A stretch of DNA of 9,646 nucleotides, taken from the NCBI GenBank assembly GCA_040510815.1, contig JBEVIH010000039.1, forward strand, positions 1-9,646, in the 5' to 3' direction. The stretch comes from VAZQ01 sp040510815. GTDB taxonomy: Bacteria > Pseudomonadota > Alphaproteobacteria > Rhizobiales > Xanthobacteraceae. Below the pieces are notes generated by a model. It saw only the letters and a list, made by a program, of their open reading frames with translations, was not told the DNA's origin and did not search any database. Position numbers and translations under genes: made by a program. This document shows, piece by piece, positions 1-6,546 of this stretch. How positions within the stretch are numbered: the stretch's first letter is position 1; the number at the start of each line of letters is the position of its first letter.

Positions 1-1070
1 GCGGGATCGATCGAGATCGGACCTTGCGGGCTGTTGAACTTCCAGCCCTTGAGCGACGCCACCGCCTCCTCGCCGCCCATCTTGCCTTTGGTGGCCTGCA
101 CCGCGTGCACGATCGCCGCCATGCCGTTGTAGCCGCCCACCGCCATGAAGTCGGGCGTCGAGTCGGCGCCGTAATCCTTCTTCCAGCCGGCGACGAACTT
201 CTTGTTCTCGGCATTGTCGAGATCGGCGTTGTAGTGATGCATGGTGATGAGGCCGACCGCGGCCGGGCCCATGGCCTGCAGCTTGGTGTCCTGGGTGATG
301 TCGCCGGGGCCGATGAGCTTGATGCCGGCCGCGCGCATGCCGAGCGCGCCATAGGTCTTGACCACCGCGGCCGCGTGATCGCCGGCGGGCACGAAGACGA
401 AGAACACGTCCGGCTTCTGGTCCTTGGCGCGCTGGAAGAACGGCGTGAAATCAGGCACGGCGCCGGCGCCGCCCATCGGGATGGCGTCGAGCACCTTGCC
501 GCCGTTGGCCTCGAAGCCGCGCTTGAAGGCGTCGAGACTGTCCTTGCCGGGCGGGAAGTCGGTATAGCCGACCACGGCGGTCTTCACGTTCATGATCTTG
601 GCGGCGGCCTCGCCCATTCCGTAACCGGCGTGCCACATGCTGAACGAAGTGCGCACATATTCGGGCGCCAAATTGGTGATGAACGCGGTGCCGGCGTTCA
701 TGATCACCGCGAGCTTCTTGCCGGCCGCGACGATCGGCGCCGAGGCGATCGCATTCGGCGAATAGACCCAGCCGCCGAGAACGTCGACCTTGTCCTGGGT
801 GAGCAGCTCCTGCACGGCGATCTTGGCATCGGCGCCGCCCGGATTCTTGACGTCGCGCTTGATCAGCTTGAGCGTGTAGGGTTTGACCGCGTCGGCGTTG
901 AGCTTGAGATATTGCTCCATGCCGCGGTCGATCTGCTGGGCGAACTCGGCGCCGATGCCGGTATACGGCAGGTTGATGCCGACCTTGACTTCCTGCGCCT
1001 GCACAAGGCCGGTTGCTCCCAGGAGCAGGAGCGACGTCAAGGTCGCCTTGAGCGCGTGATGCCGTGTCAT
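1..1070 (-). CDS. ABC transporter periplasmic substrate-binding protein, branched-chain amino acid class (partial, C-terminus off window)
   Basis: Solute-capture lipid-free periplasmic protein that would deliver a ligand to an inner-membrane ABC permease. Reading leftward from an ATG at 1070, the frame stays open to base 1, giving 356 codons; the family is usually about 390-420 residues, so only a short C-terminal piece is missing. Residues 1-25 form a Sec signal peptide: basic start (MTRHH), hydrophobic core with LLLLG, and a VQA cleavage site. The mature start EVKVGINLPYTG and the later GGWVYSPNAIASAPI and GYTDFPPGKDSLDAFKRGF stretches fit the Peripla_BP_6 (LivK-like) fold. A Shine-Dalgarno AAGGGA lies 6 bases before the ATG. 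The gene is divergent from the FAD oxidoreductase at 1244, so its ligand may be that pathway's substrate (inference). Permease and ATPase genes, if present, lie beyond the left edge. Ligand unknown; many such proteins bind aromatic acids or amides rather than amino acids. Confidence 0.9.
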   Translation of the reverse strand, partial: MTRHHALKATLTSLLLLGATGLVQAQEVKVGINLPYTGIGAEFAQQIDRGMEQYLKLNADAVKPYTLKLIKRDVKNPGGADAKIAVQELLTQDKVDVLGGWVYSPNAIASAPIVAAGKKLAVIMNAGTAFITNLAPEYVRTSFSMWHAGYGMGEAAAKIMNVKTAVVGYTDFPPGKDSLDAFKRGFEANGGKVLDAIPMGGAGAVPDFTPFFQRAKDQKPDVFFVFVPAGDHAAAVVKTYGALGMRAAGIKLIGPGDITQDTKLQAMGPAAVGLITMHHYNADLDNAENKKFVAGWKKDYGADSTPDFMAVGGYNGMAAIVHAVQATKGKMGGEEAVASLKGWKFNSPQGPISIDP

Positions 1071-1094
1071 GTGGTTTCCCTTTTTCCGGTGACG

Positions 1095-1111
1095 AAGATG
1101 GCGGCCATCTT
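1095..1111. promoter_or_regulatory. 17-bp perfect palindrome, candidate operator in the divergent intergenic region
   Basis: AAGATGGCGGCCATCTT is a perfect inverted repeat: 8-base arms (1095-1102 and 1104-1111) around one central G. It lies 25-41 bases before the start codon of the leftward binding-protein gene. It is just downstream of a weak possible leftward promoter with a TATTCT -10 (1123-1128) and TTGGCC -35 (1144-1149), whose 15-base spacer is short. A one-base centre suits a dimeric repressor better than an RNA hairpin, although a small leader hairpin is possible. No regulator gene is present in the window. Binding is inferred. Confidence 0.35.
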
Positions 1112-1231
1112 GGCAATGGTTCAGAATACACAGTTACTACAACGGCCAAAAGCAGCAATAGGGGTTTTCGGGTCGCCGCCGGCGCACTCATATAGGCTGC
1201 GCCCATAGGTCGCGGACCAGCGTTAACGATC

Positions 1232-1240
1232 GGAGGAGGG
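1232..1240 (+). promoter_or_regulatory. Shine-Dalgarno supporting the GTG start at 1244
   Basis: GGAGGAGGG ends 3 bases before GTG 1244-1246, and its GGAGGA core is spaced 6 bases from it. This fixes the start of the FAD oxidoreductase at a GTG and places the FAD-binding glycine motif at residues 14-19, as expected for an N-terminal Rossmann fold. Confidence 0.7.
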
Positions 1241-1243
1241 CGG

Positions 1244-2866
1244 GTGCAAGCGCTCGAGCGAAGCTACGACGGGATCATCATCGGCGCCGGCCAGCACGGC
1301 TTGGTGCTGGGCTCGTATCTCGCCCGCGCCGGCTTGCGCATCCTGCTGGTCGAGCGCCGCCTGACCTACGGGGGCGGGCTTTCGACCCGGGAAGCGACCA
1401 AGCCGGGCTTCTATCACAACCTGCATTCGATCAACCATTTCCACATCACCGAGACGCCCTGGTTCAAGGACCTCGGGCTCGAGGCCCGCGTGAGCTACAT
1501 CACGCCGCGCTACGAGTTCGGCCAGGCGCATCTCGACGGCACCGCGCTGGTGCTCGGTCGCGACCTCGACGAGACCGTCGCCAACATCGCGCGCTTCTCG
1601 CAGAAGGACGCCTCGACATTCCGCGAATGGAACCGCAGAGCGGAGGAGATCACGTCCCGCATTCTCCTGCCGGAACGCTATGCCGAGCCGCTGCCGCGCG
1701 CCGAGCGCGAGGCGCTGCTGAACGAGACCGCACTCGGCCGCGACTTTCTCGAGGTCACCCGCCGCCAGCCGCTCGACGTGGTCGACGAGTTGTTCGAGAA
1801 CGAGCACGTCAAGCTCCTGTTCCTGTTCAAGGTGTCGCTGTTCGGCACCTGGCTGACCGACACGCTGTCGAAGACGAGCCCGATGGGATCGGTGATCCGC
1901 GCCTTCGACCTGCAGAGCGGTTATCAGCTCTGCCGCGGCGGCTCGTTCAACCTCGCGCGCGGCCTGATGGAGACGTTCATCGCGGCCGGCGGCACGTTCG
2001 CGCCGCAGGTCCGCATCGAGCGCATCGTGATCGAGGGCGGCCGCGCCACCGGGATTGCGCTCGACGATGGGCGTGTGGTGCGGGCGAGCGCCTTCGTCGC
2101 CAGCACCCTCGACGTGCACCAGACCTTCGAGAGCCTGATCGGCCGCGATCAGCTGCCGGAAAAGATGCGATCGAGGCTGGACGCCTTCCAGTACACCGCC
2201 TGGACCCTGTTCGGCCTGCATCTGGCACTGCACGAGAGCCCGCGCTTTGCCGCCGAAGCGTTCGACCACAACATCAACCGCGCGCTCAAATGGAGCATCG
2301 GCGCCGACACCATGGCGGATCTGTTCGCCGCGCACCGCGACGTGCAGGCCGGACGCGTGCCCGCGGTGGTGCAATTCGGCTCGGGCCCGTTGAGCCTGAT
2401 CGATCCGACCCAGGCGCCGCCCGGCAAGCACACCACTTACGCGTGGCACGTGATGCCGCTCGAGCCCGACACCGGCGGCAAGGACTACGAGGCGTTCAAG
2501 GAGGAATTCTCCGAAAAAATTCTGCAGACCTGGGCGCGCTACTGCCCGAACATGACGGCCAAGAACATCATCGGCAGATATGCCTATACGGCGCGCGAAT
2601 ACATCGCGGAATTCCCCAACATGCGCAACGGCGACATCTTCATGGGCGCATTCAACGCCGAGCAGGTGATGTACAACCACTTCGGCTACCGCACGCCGAT
2701 CCCCAATCTCTATTATGCGGGATCGGCCGCGCATCCGGGCGGCGCGATCTCGGGCGGACCGGGCTATATCAGCGCCGGAATCATCGCGCGCGAGCTCGGG
2801 CTCAAGCTCTGGTGGAAGCCGTGGGACGCGCGCGAGGCGCTCGCGGCCGTGCCGCAGGCCGCGTGA
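1244..2866 (+). CDS. NAD(P)/FAD-dependent oxidoreductase, phytoene desaturase (CrtI)/PYROXD2-like
   Basis: A 540-residue flavoprotein of the amine-oxidase/phytoene-dehydrogenase superfamily (COG1233 type). The N-terminal dinucleotide-binding fold is clear: IIIGAGQHG (glycines at 14, 16, 19), then E37 at the end of the second strand (LLVERR), followed by the GGG..T and PGF.H substrate-side segments. The C-terminal FAD-contact motif starts at residue 487: PNLYYAGSAAHPGGAISGGP. Length suits the family (about 500-550). No phytoene synthase or other carotenoid gene is nearby, so carotenoid desaturation is unlikely. The enzyme more probably dehydrogenates or oxidises another small hydrophobic or cyclic molecule (inference). 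It starts at GTG behind a strong Shine-Dalgarno. Its TGA stop is followed 7 bases later by the SDR ATG, and the stop overlaps the SDR Shine-Dalgarno, indicating an operon and likely translational coupling. No signal peptide; cytoplasmic. Family confident, substrate unknown. Confidence 0.88.
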   Translation: MQALERSYDGIIIGAGQHGLVLGSYLARAGLRILLVERRLTYGGGLSTREATKPGFYHNLHSINHFHITETPWFKDLGLEARVSYITPRYEFGQAHLDGTALVLGRDLDETVANIARFSQKDASTFREWNRRAEEITSRILLPERYAEPLPRAEREALLNETALGRDFLEVTRRQPLDVVDELFENEHVKLLFLFKVSLFGTWLTDTLSKTSPMGSVIRAFDLQSGYQLCRGGSFNLARGLMETFIAAGGTFAPQVRIERIVIEGGRATGIALDDGRVVRASAFVASTLDVHQTFESLIGRDQLPEKMRSRLDAFQYTAWTLFGLHLALHESPRFAAEAFDHNINRALKWSIGADTMADLFAAHRDVQAGRVPAVVQFGSGPLSLIDPTQAPPGKHTTYAWHVMPLEPDTGGKDYEAFKEEFSEKILQTWARYCPNMTAKNIIGRYAYTAREYIAEFPNMRNGDIFMGAFNAEQVMYNHFGYRTPIPNLYYAGSAAHPGGAISGGPGYISAGIIARELGLKLWWKPWDAREALAAVPQAA

Positions 2867-2873
2867 GGCGTTC

Positions 2874-3662
2874 ATGAACAGTGTCCAAGCCGTCGAGCTG
2901 CGCAACGTGGTCGAACCGTCGCTGCGCGGCCGGGTCGCGATCGTCACCGGAGCCGGCCAGGGACTTGGCCGCGTCTTCGCCAAGGCCTTTGCGCTCGCCG
3001 GCGCCATCCCGGTGATCGCCGAGCGCAACCACGACAAGGGCAGGGCGGTCGCGGCCGAGATCGGCGGCGAGGCGCTCGCCATTCATACCGATGTCGCCGA
3101 CCCGGCGTCGATCGACAACATGGTGGCGGCGGTCGGCCAGCGGTTCCGGCGCATCGACATCCTGGTCAACAACGCGGGCATCTTCTCGACCTTGGAGATG
3201 CGACCGTTCGAGCAGATTCCGCTCGCCGAATGGGACGAGGTGCTGCGGGTGAACGTCACTGGCCCGTTCCTCTGCGCCCGCGCCGTGCTGCCGGCCATGC
3301 GGCGCGCCAAGTGGGGGCGCATCATCAACATGGCGTCTGGCGCCGTAACGCTCGGCCGGCCGAACTACCTGCACTACATCACCTCGAAGGCGGCGCTCGT
3401 CGGCATGACCCGCTCGATGGCGCGGGAGCTCGGTGCCGAGGGCATCACGGTCAATTCCATCCTGCCGGGCGCGACCTTCACGGAGATCGAGCGCAAGACC
3501 GTCACGCCCGAGCAGAAGGCGCGCATCGTCGCACAGCAGTGCATCCCGCGGCCCGAAGCGCCGGAGGATCTGGTCGGCACCCTGTTGTTCCTCGCCTCGG
3601 ATGCCTCGGCGTTCGTCACCGGTCAGGCGCTGACGGTGGACGGCGGCTGCACGCACCCGTGA
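2874..3662 (+). CDS. Classical short-chain dehydrogenase/reductase (SDR)
   Basis: A 262-residue NAD(P)(H)-dependent oxidoreductase, typical length for a classical SDR. Motifs in order: cofactor loop TGAGQGLG (25-32); an acidic residue E50 after the second strand (VIAERN), which favours NAD(H); D73-V74 contacting adenine; NNAG (99-102); and a catalytic set N127 (VNVTG), S155 (NMASG), Y168 and K172 (YITSK). The S-to-Y spacing of 13 is canonical. The C-terminus (LLFLASDASAFVTGQALTVDGG) is also standard. The ATG at 2874 is chosen over upstream in-frame starts because it has GAGG 5 bases upstream and the longer frame would overlap the preceding gene with no family homology. It probably interconverts an alcohol and ketone made or used by the FAD oxidoreductase with which it forms an operon. 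Naming it FabG would be unsafe, since no fatty-acid genes are near. Confidence 0.92.
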   Translation: MNSVQAVELRNVVEPSLRGRVAIVTGAGQGLGRVFAKAFALAGAIPVIAERNHDKGRAVAAEIGGEALAIHTDVADPASIDNMVAAVGQRFRRIDILVNNAGIFSTLEMRPFEQIPLAEWDEVLRVNVTGPFLCARAVLPAMRRAKWGRIINMASGAVTLGRPNYLHYITSKAALVGMTRSMARELGAEGITVNSILPGATFTEIERKTVTPEQKARIVAQQCIPRPEAPEDLVGTLLFLASDASAFVTGQALTVDGGCTHP

Positions 3663-3705
3663 AGCGCCGCGGCTTCAGTCCGTCAACCAAACCGAGCGGA
3701 AGCTG

Positions 3706-3733
3706 TTGCATCGTTAACGTCGCCGGTCATTAT
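3706..3733 (+). promoter_or_regulatory. Weak candidate promoter before the PhzS-like gene
   Basis: In the 116-base gap after the SDR gene, TTGCAT (3706-3711) and CATTAT (3728-3733) are separated by 16 bases, which would give a leader of roughly 40 bases. Matches to the sigma-70 consensus are modest (3/6 and 4/6). The HpaI-type palindrome CGTTAACG (3712-3719) lies in the spacer. The alternative is read-through from the upstream operon: the only hairpin after the SDR stop, GAAGC/GCTTC at 3661-3676, has no T-run. Confidence 0.22.
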
Positions 3734-3778
3734 GAGCAGGCGCGTAGATAGCAATCGAAGCGACCCGGGCGTAGCGTC

Positions 3779-5035
3779 ATGAAGGTCATTGTCATCGGTG
3801 GCGGTATCGGGGGTCTCACCACCGCGCTGATGCTGCATGCGCGCGGGATCGACTGCGAGGTCTACGAGCAGTCCGACGGCATTCGCGAGCTCGGCGTCGG
3901 CATCAACACGCTGCCGCACGCGATCAAGGAGCTCAAGGAGCTTGGGCTGCTCGACCGGCTCGATGCGGTGGCGATCAGGACCTACGAGCTCATCTACACC
4001 AACCGCTTCGGCCAGGAGGTCTGGCGCGAGCCGCGCGGCACCGACGCGGGCTACGAGGTGCCGCAATTCTCCATTCATCGCGGCCGGCTGCAGAGCGTCA
4101 TCTATCACGCGGCGCGGGCGCGGATCGGCGAGGCGCGCATTCACACCGGCCATCGGCTCGGCGCGTTTCGCCAGGACGAGAGCGGGGTGACGGCCTATTT
4201 CTTCGACCGCCACGGCGCGCACCGCCACACCGCGCATGGCGACGTGCTGGTCGGCGCCGACGGCATCAACTCGTTCGTGCGCGAGGCGCTCTATCCGAAC
4301 GAGGGACCGGCGCGCTGGAACGGCATCATGCTGTGGCGCGGCGCCATCGACTGGCCGGTGTTCCTCACCGGCCGCTCGATGATCGTGGCCGGCGGCCTGG
4401 CGGCGAAGCTCGTGGTCTATCCGATCGCTGAGGCGGCGCGTTCCGACCACCGCCTGACCAACTGGGCGGTGGCTGCCAAGATCGGTCCCGATGCGACGCC
4501 GCCGCCGCGCAAGGAGGATTGGTCGCGGCCGGGCCGGTTCGACGAGCTGATGCCACACCTGCAGCGCTTCGAGTTGCCGTACGTCGACGCCCAGGCGCTG
4601 ATCGTGGAGACGCCGGAGTTCTGGGAATATCCGATGTGCGACCGCGACCCGCTGCCGCGCTGGTCGCACGGCCGCGTCACCCTGCTGGGCGACGCCGCGC
4701 ATCCGATGTATCCGGTCGGCTCGAACGGCGCCTCACAGGCGATCCTCGATGCGCGCTGTCTCGCCGACCGGCTGCGCGCTGCCGAGCATCCCCTGCACGC
4801 GCTGTGGGAGTACGAGCAGGAGCGGCTGCCGGTCACCGCCCAGATCGTGCGCATGAACCGCAAGGGCGGGCCGGAAGGCGTCATCGACGCGGTCGAGGAG
4901 CGCGCGCCCGACGGGTTCAAGAACATCGACGACGTGCTGTCCTACGAGGAGCGCAAGGCGATCGTGCGCGGCTATGCGTCGACCGCCGGCTATGCGCGCG
5001 AGCAGGTCAACCGGGCGCTCGGCCAGGCGGCGTGA
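3779..5035 (+). CDS. FAD-dependent aromatic hydroxylase/monooxygenase, PhzS-like
   Basis: A 418-residue class A flavoprotein monooxygenase of the PHBH fold, about the length of PhzS and salicylate hydroxylases. It has all three fingerprints: GGGIGG (7-12) with ribose-binding E30; the DG motif GDVLVGADG (154-162), contacting FAD and NAD(P)H; and the GD motif LLGDAAHPMYPVGSNGASQA (302-321). By memory of Pseudomonas PhzS, several stretches are strikingly alike: IRELGVGIN, PQFSIHRGRLQ, MLWRG and YPMCDRDPLPRW. This is more specific than generic UbiH/NahG similarity. PhzS acts on a methylated phenazine carboxylate, but no phenazine genes are present here, so a different N-heterocyclic or aromatic substrate is likely (inference). 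The ATG at 3779 is the first in frame after a TAG at 3749. Its Shine-Dalgarno is poor. The gene lies 116 bases behind the SDR in the same direction, so it may share the transcript or have its own promoter. Confidence 0.88.
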   Translation: MKVIVIGGGIGGLTTALMLHARGIDCEVYEQSDGIRELGVGINTLPHAIKELKELGLLDRLDAVAIRTYELIYTNRFGQEVWREPRGTDAGYEVPQFSIHRGRLQSVIYHAARARIGEARIHTGHRLGAFRQDESGVTAYFFDRHGAHRHTAHGDVLVGADGINSFVREALYPNEGPARWNGIMLWRGAIDWPVFLTGRSMIVAGGLAAKLVVYPIAEAARSDHRLTNWAVAAKIGPDATPPPRKEDWSRPGRFDELMPHLQRFELPYVDAQALIVETPEFWEYPMCDRDPLPRWSHGRVTLLGDAAHPMYPVGSNGASQAILDARCLADRLRAAEHPLHALWEYEQERLPVTAQIVRMNRKGGPEGVIDAVEERAPDGFKNIDDVLSYEERKAIVRGYASTAGYAREQVNRALGQAA

Positions 5036-5042
5036 ACCGATC

Positions 5043-5179
5043 TCGTAGGGTGGGCAAAGGCGCGGGCCACGATCTCGGCGCTCACCACCCGGACGCTGCA
5101 GCGCCGTGCCCACGCGGCGTCGGTACACAGGCGTGGGCACGGCGCGCCAGAGCGCGCCGTTGGCCACCCCACGCCGCTA
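5043..5179. repeat. Composite intergenic palindromic repeat between convergent genes; probable bidirectional terminator
   Basis: The element fills the gap between the convergent monooxygenase and cupin genes. A perfect 15-base inverted repeat (GCGCCGTGCCCACGC 5101-5115; its complement 5131-5145) encloses a 15-base spacer. A second hairpin, ACGGCGCGC / GCGCGCCGT at 5139-5160 with a 4-base loop, shares bases with the first, so only one can form at a time. Outer ends are imperfectly inverted: CGTAGGGTGGGCAAAGGCGCG from 5044 and, on the minus strand from 5181, CGTAGCGGCGTGGGGTGGCC. The right end contains the cupin TAG stop. GTAGGGTGGGCAAAG...CGTGCCCAC palindromes recur between genes in Bradyrhizobium-type genomes, to my knowledge. 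No T-runs are present, so a terminator role is inferred from position and stem strength. Confidence 0.6.
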
Positions 5180-5629
5180 CGCGGGCGGCGGCGGCAGGAA
5201 CACGATCTCGTGCTTGGCGGCGAGCGCCACCACCTCCTCGGGCTTCTGCTCCTTCATGCTGTGGATCGCCCAGAACAGGTCGTAGAGCTTGCGCGTCGGC
5301 GTCACCCAGAACAGGCATTTGATCGGCTGGTCGGACTTGTTGAACAGGCCGTGCGGGATGCCCATCGGCAGCCGCAGCAGGTCGCCCGCATTGGCGACGT
5401 AGTCCTTGCCGTCGAGCAGGGCGTCGAGCCGCCCCTCGAACATGTAGATGTACTCTTCCTGGGTCGGATGGATGTGGGGCGGCACGAAGGTGCCGGGCGG
5501 GAAGGTGGCATGCCAGGCGAACGAGTGCTCCGACACCTGCTTGGGCACGTAGGTCTGCCCGAGAATGTTCCAGACGATGCCGTCGAGGCCGGTGCCGGCC
5601 TTGGTGATGCCGATGGTGAGCGGTTGCAT
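5177..5629 (-). CDS. Single-domain cupin protein
   Basis: A 150-residue cytoplasmic protein with one complete cupin_2 barrel. Motif 1 runs from G46 to G66 (GTFVPPHIHPTQEEYIYMFEG) with ligands H52, H54 and E59. Motif 2 runs from G82 (GDLLRLPMGIPHGLFN) with ligand H93. All four expected metal ligands are present, so it could be a metal-dependent dioxygenase, isomerase or decarboxylase, or a metabolite-binding protein; sequence alone cannot decide. The ATG at 5629 is chosen over longer upstream frames because the cupin fold starts here and GAGG lies 7 bases upstream; the upstream extension reads as antisense to the HNH region. It is convergent with the PhzS-like gene and separated from it by the palindromic repeat. 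The C-terminus ends in a short proline run (LPPPPA), and the stop codon lies in the repeat. A link to the redox locus is plausible but unproven, since it is on the other strand. Confidence 0.88.
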   Translation of the reverse strand: MQPLTIGITKAGTGLDGIVWNILGQTYVPKQVSEHSFAWHATFPPGTFVPPHIHPTQEEYIYMFEGRLDALLDGKDYVANAGDLLRLPMGIPHGLFNKSDQPIKCLFWVTPTRKLYDLFWAIHSMKEQKPEEVVALAAKHEIVFLPPPPA

Positions 5630-5735
5630 GGGAACGCCTCGCTGTTGTCGGGCCCATTCAATCACGCCCGGGCGCGGATCAAAACCAGCCCGTGGGGCAA
5701 AGCGTGCGTCTTGTTGGAACAGCGTAAACGCGTTC

Positions 5736-6482
5736 TCAGAGCGGATCGGCAATTTCCGCGAGCACGTCGTCGCGTGCGGCGGTCCGGCTGCGCCCGCGAT
5801 AGGTCGCCTCGTCGGCGCATTTGGCCGCGTGAACGTCCCGGTTGATGACCTGCAGGTTGGGAACTCCCCAGAACGCGAGCAGCGTCGGCCAAGGCTCATG
5901 CCGGTGCTCGCCCCAGACCCGGAACAGCGGCATGCGGTGGTCGACCTCCGCGGTCTTCCACAGCCGCATCCCGGTACTGGCGCAGCGCCGCGACTGCAGC
6001 CGCTTGAGCAGCCGCGCGTAGTCGCTCGGCGCGTTCCACAGACGCCACGCCACCACGCAGGCGGTATGCCAGCCGGCATTGCGGTTGGGCCCGCGCCGCC
6101 ACAGGTCGCGGTGCCAGCCGAAGCGGTACACCGGCTGCCCGCAGACGCAGCAATAGCCGGGGCCGCGCGCGAAGGCGGCTTCCCGGTATGGCGCCGGCGG
6201 CGACCGGAAGCTTACCGGCAGGCCGTCACGGCGCTCGCTGCTCAGCCGCCAGGTCCAGCCGGCCGGCGCGCCGCTCTCGGCGGCGAGCGCACGCGTAAGC
6301 CGATCGGCCCGCAGCGGGTGGGCGCGCCAATAGCCGTCGATGGCGATCCGCGGGGTGGGCGGCGTGAACGGGCGGTTGAGCGCGTGGGTGAGCACCGGAG
6401 CCGGAAAGGTCTCGGGCAGCGCCCTGCGCAGGCGCGCGAGCGCCCGCCGGTTCTTCTCCGCCCGCCACGGCGATATGGTCAT
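5736..6482 (-). CDS. HNH-type nuclease-like protein with a CxxC...HxxC cluster (uncharacterised)
   Basis: A 248-residue protein whose product I do not recognise by name. Its C-terminal half has HNH (beta-beta-alpha metal) nuclease features: EVDH at 179-182, an NLQ at 209-211, and H218 with K221 (NRDVHAAKC). This matches the usual DH...NLQ...H..K order. Ahead of it is a probable zinc site, CCVC at 111-114 and HTAC at 139-142, with possible further cysteines C167 and C222. The insert between EVDH and NLQ is longer than in compact HNH domains. The N-terminal 100 residues are rich in arginine, tryptophan and proline with no visible domain. Start ATG at 6482 follows a G-rich stretch (GGGGGT). No methylase, restriction, toxin-antitoxin or phage gene is adjacent: Uup ends 83 bases upstream and the cupin starts 106 bases downstream. 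It could be a housekeeping or cryptic DNase; degenerate activity cannot be excluded. Confidence 0.72.
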   Translation of the reverse strand: MTISPWRAEKNRRALARLRRALPETFPAPVLTHALNRPFTPPTPRIAIDGYWRAHPLRADRLTRALAAESGAPAGWTWRLSSERRDGLPVSFRSPPAPYREAAFARGPGYCCVCGQPVYRFGWHRDLWRRGPNRNAGWHTACVVAWRLWNAPSDYARLLKRLQSRRCASTGMRLWKTAEVDHRMPLFRVWGEHRHEPWPTLLAFWGVPNLQVINRDVHAAKCADEATYRGRSRTAARDDVLAEIADPL

Positions 6483-6546
6483 CGCACCCCCGCGTCCCGT
6501 CGGCGGGCATTGTGCGACCGAGTCGTAAACCTTCTCTCAACCGTCG

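Noticed and set aside
451..1206. 251-codon minus-strand frame overlapping the binding-protein gene in another frame
   Set aside because: It reads low-complexity Arg/Gly-rich sequence, while the frame starting at 1070 gives a signal peptide and a continuous Peripla_BP_6 protein open to the window edge.
24..1208. 394-codon plus-strand open frame across the binding-protein gene
   Set aside because: It is antisense to the clear periplasmic binding-protein frame, is rich in Arg/His/Gly/Ala without domain signals, and is typical of GC-rich DNA where the opposite strand stays open.
1244..2866. Carotenoid biosynthesis (phytoene desaturase, crtI)
   Set aside because: Only the superfamily fold and FAD motifs match. 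There is no crtB, crtE or other carotenoid gene around, and the family includes many non-carotenoid oxidoreductases.
2715..2873. 53-residue N-terminal extension of the SDR
   Set aside because: It overlaps the end of the FAD oxidoreductase in another frame and lies ahead of a complete SDR fold that has its own ribosome-binding site at 2865-2868.
1223..3082. 619-codon minus-strand open frame opposite the FAD oxidoreductase and SDR
   Set aside because: Unusually long, but the translation has no recognisable fold. Both plus-strand genes carry intact family motifs and Shine-Dalgarno sites, so this is a composition shadow.
3661..3676. GAAGC/GCTTC hairpin overlapping the SDR stop codon as a terminator
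   Set aside because: The stem is only 5 bp (6 with a bulge) and no T-run follows, which is too weak to call.
5630..6079. N-terminal extension of the cupin frame to 6079
   Set aside because: The extra 150 residues are Arg/Ser/Pro-rich, overlap the HNH gene in another frame and show no domain. The ATG at 5629 has its own Shine-Dalgarno and begins the cupin fold.
5736..6482. Restriction-modification or other defence island
   Set aside because: One HNH-like gene flanked by cupin and uup, with no methylase, helicase, toxin, immunity or integrase gene, does not support a system call.
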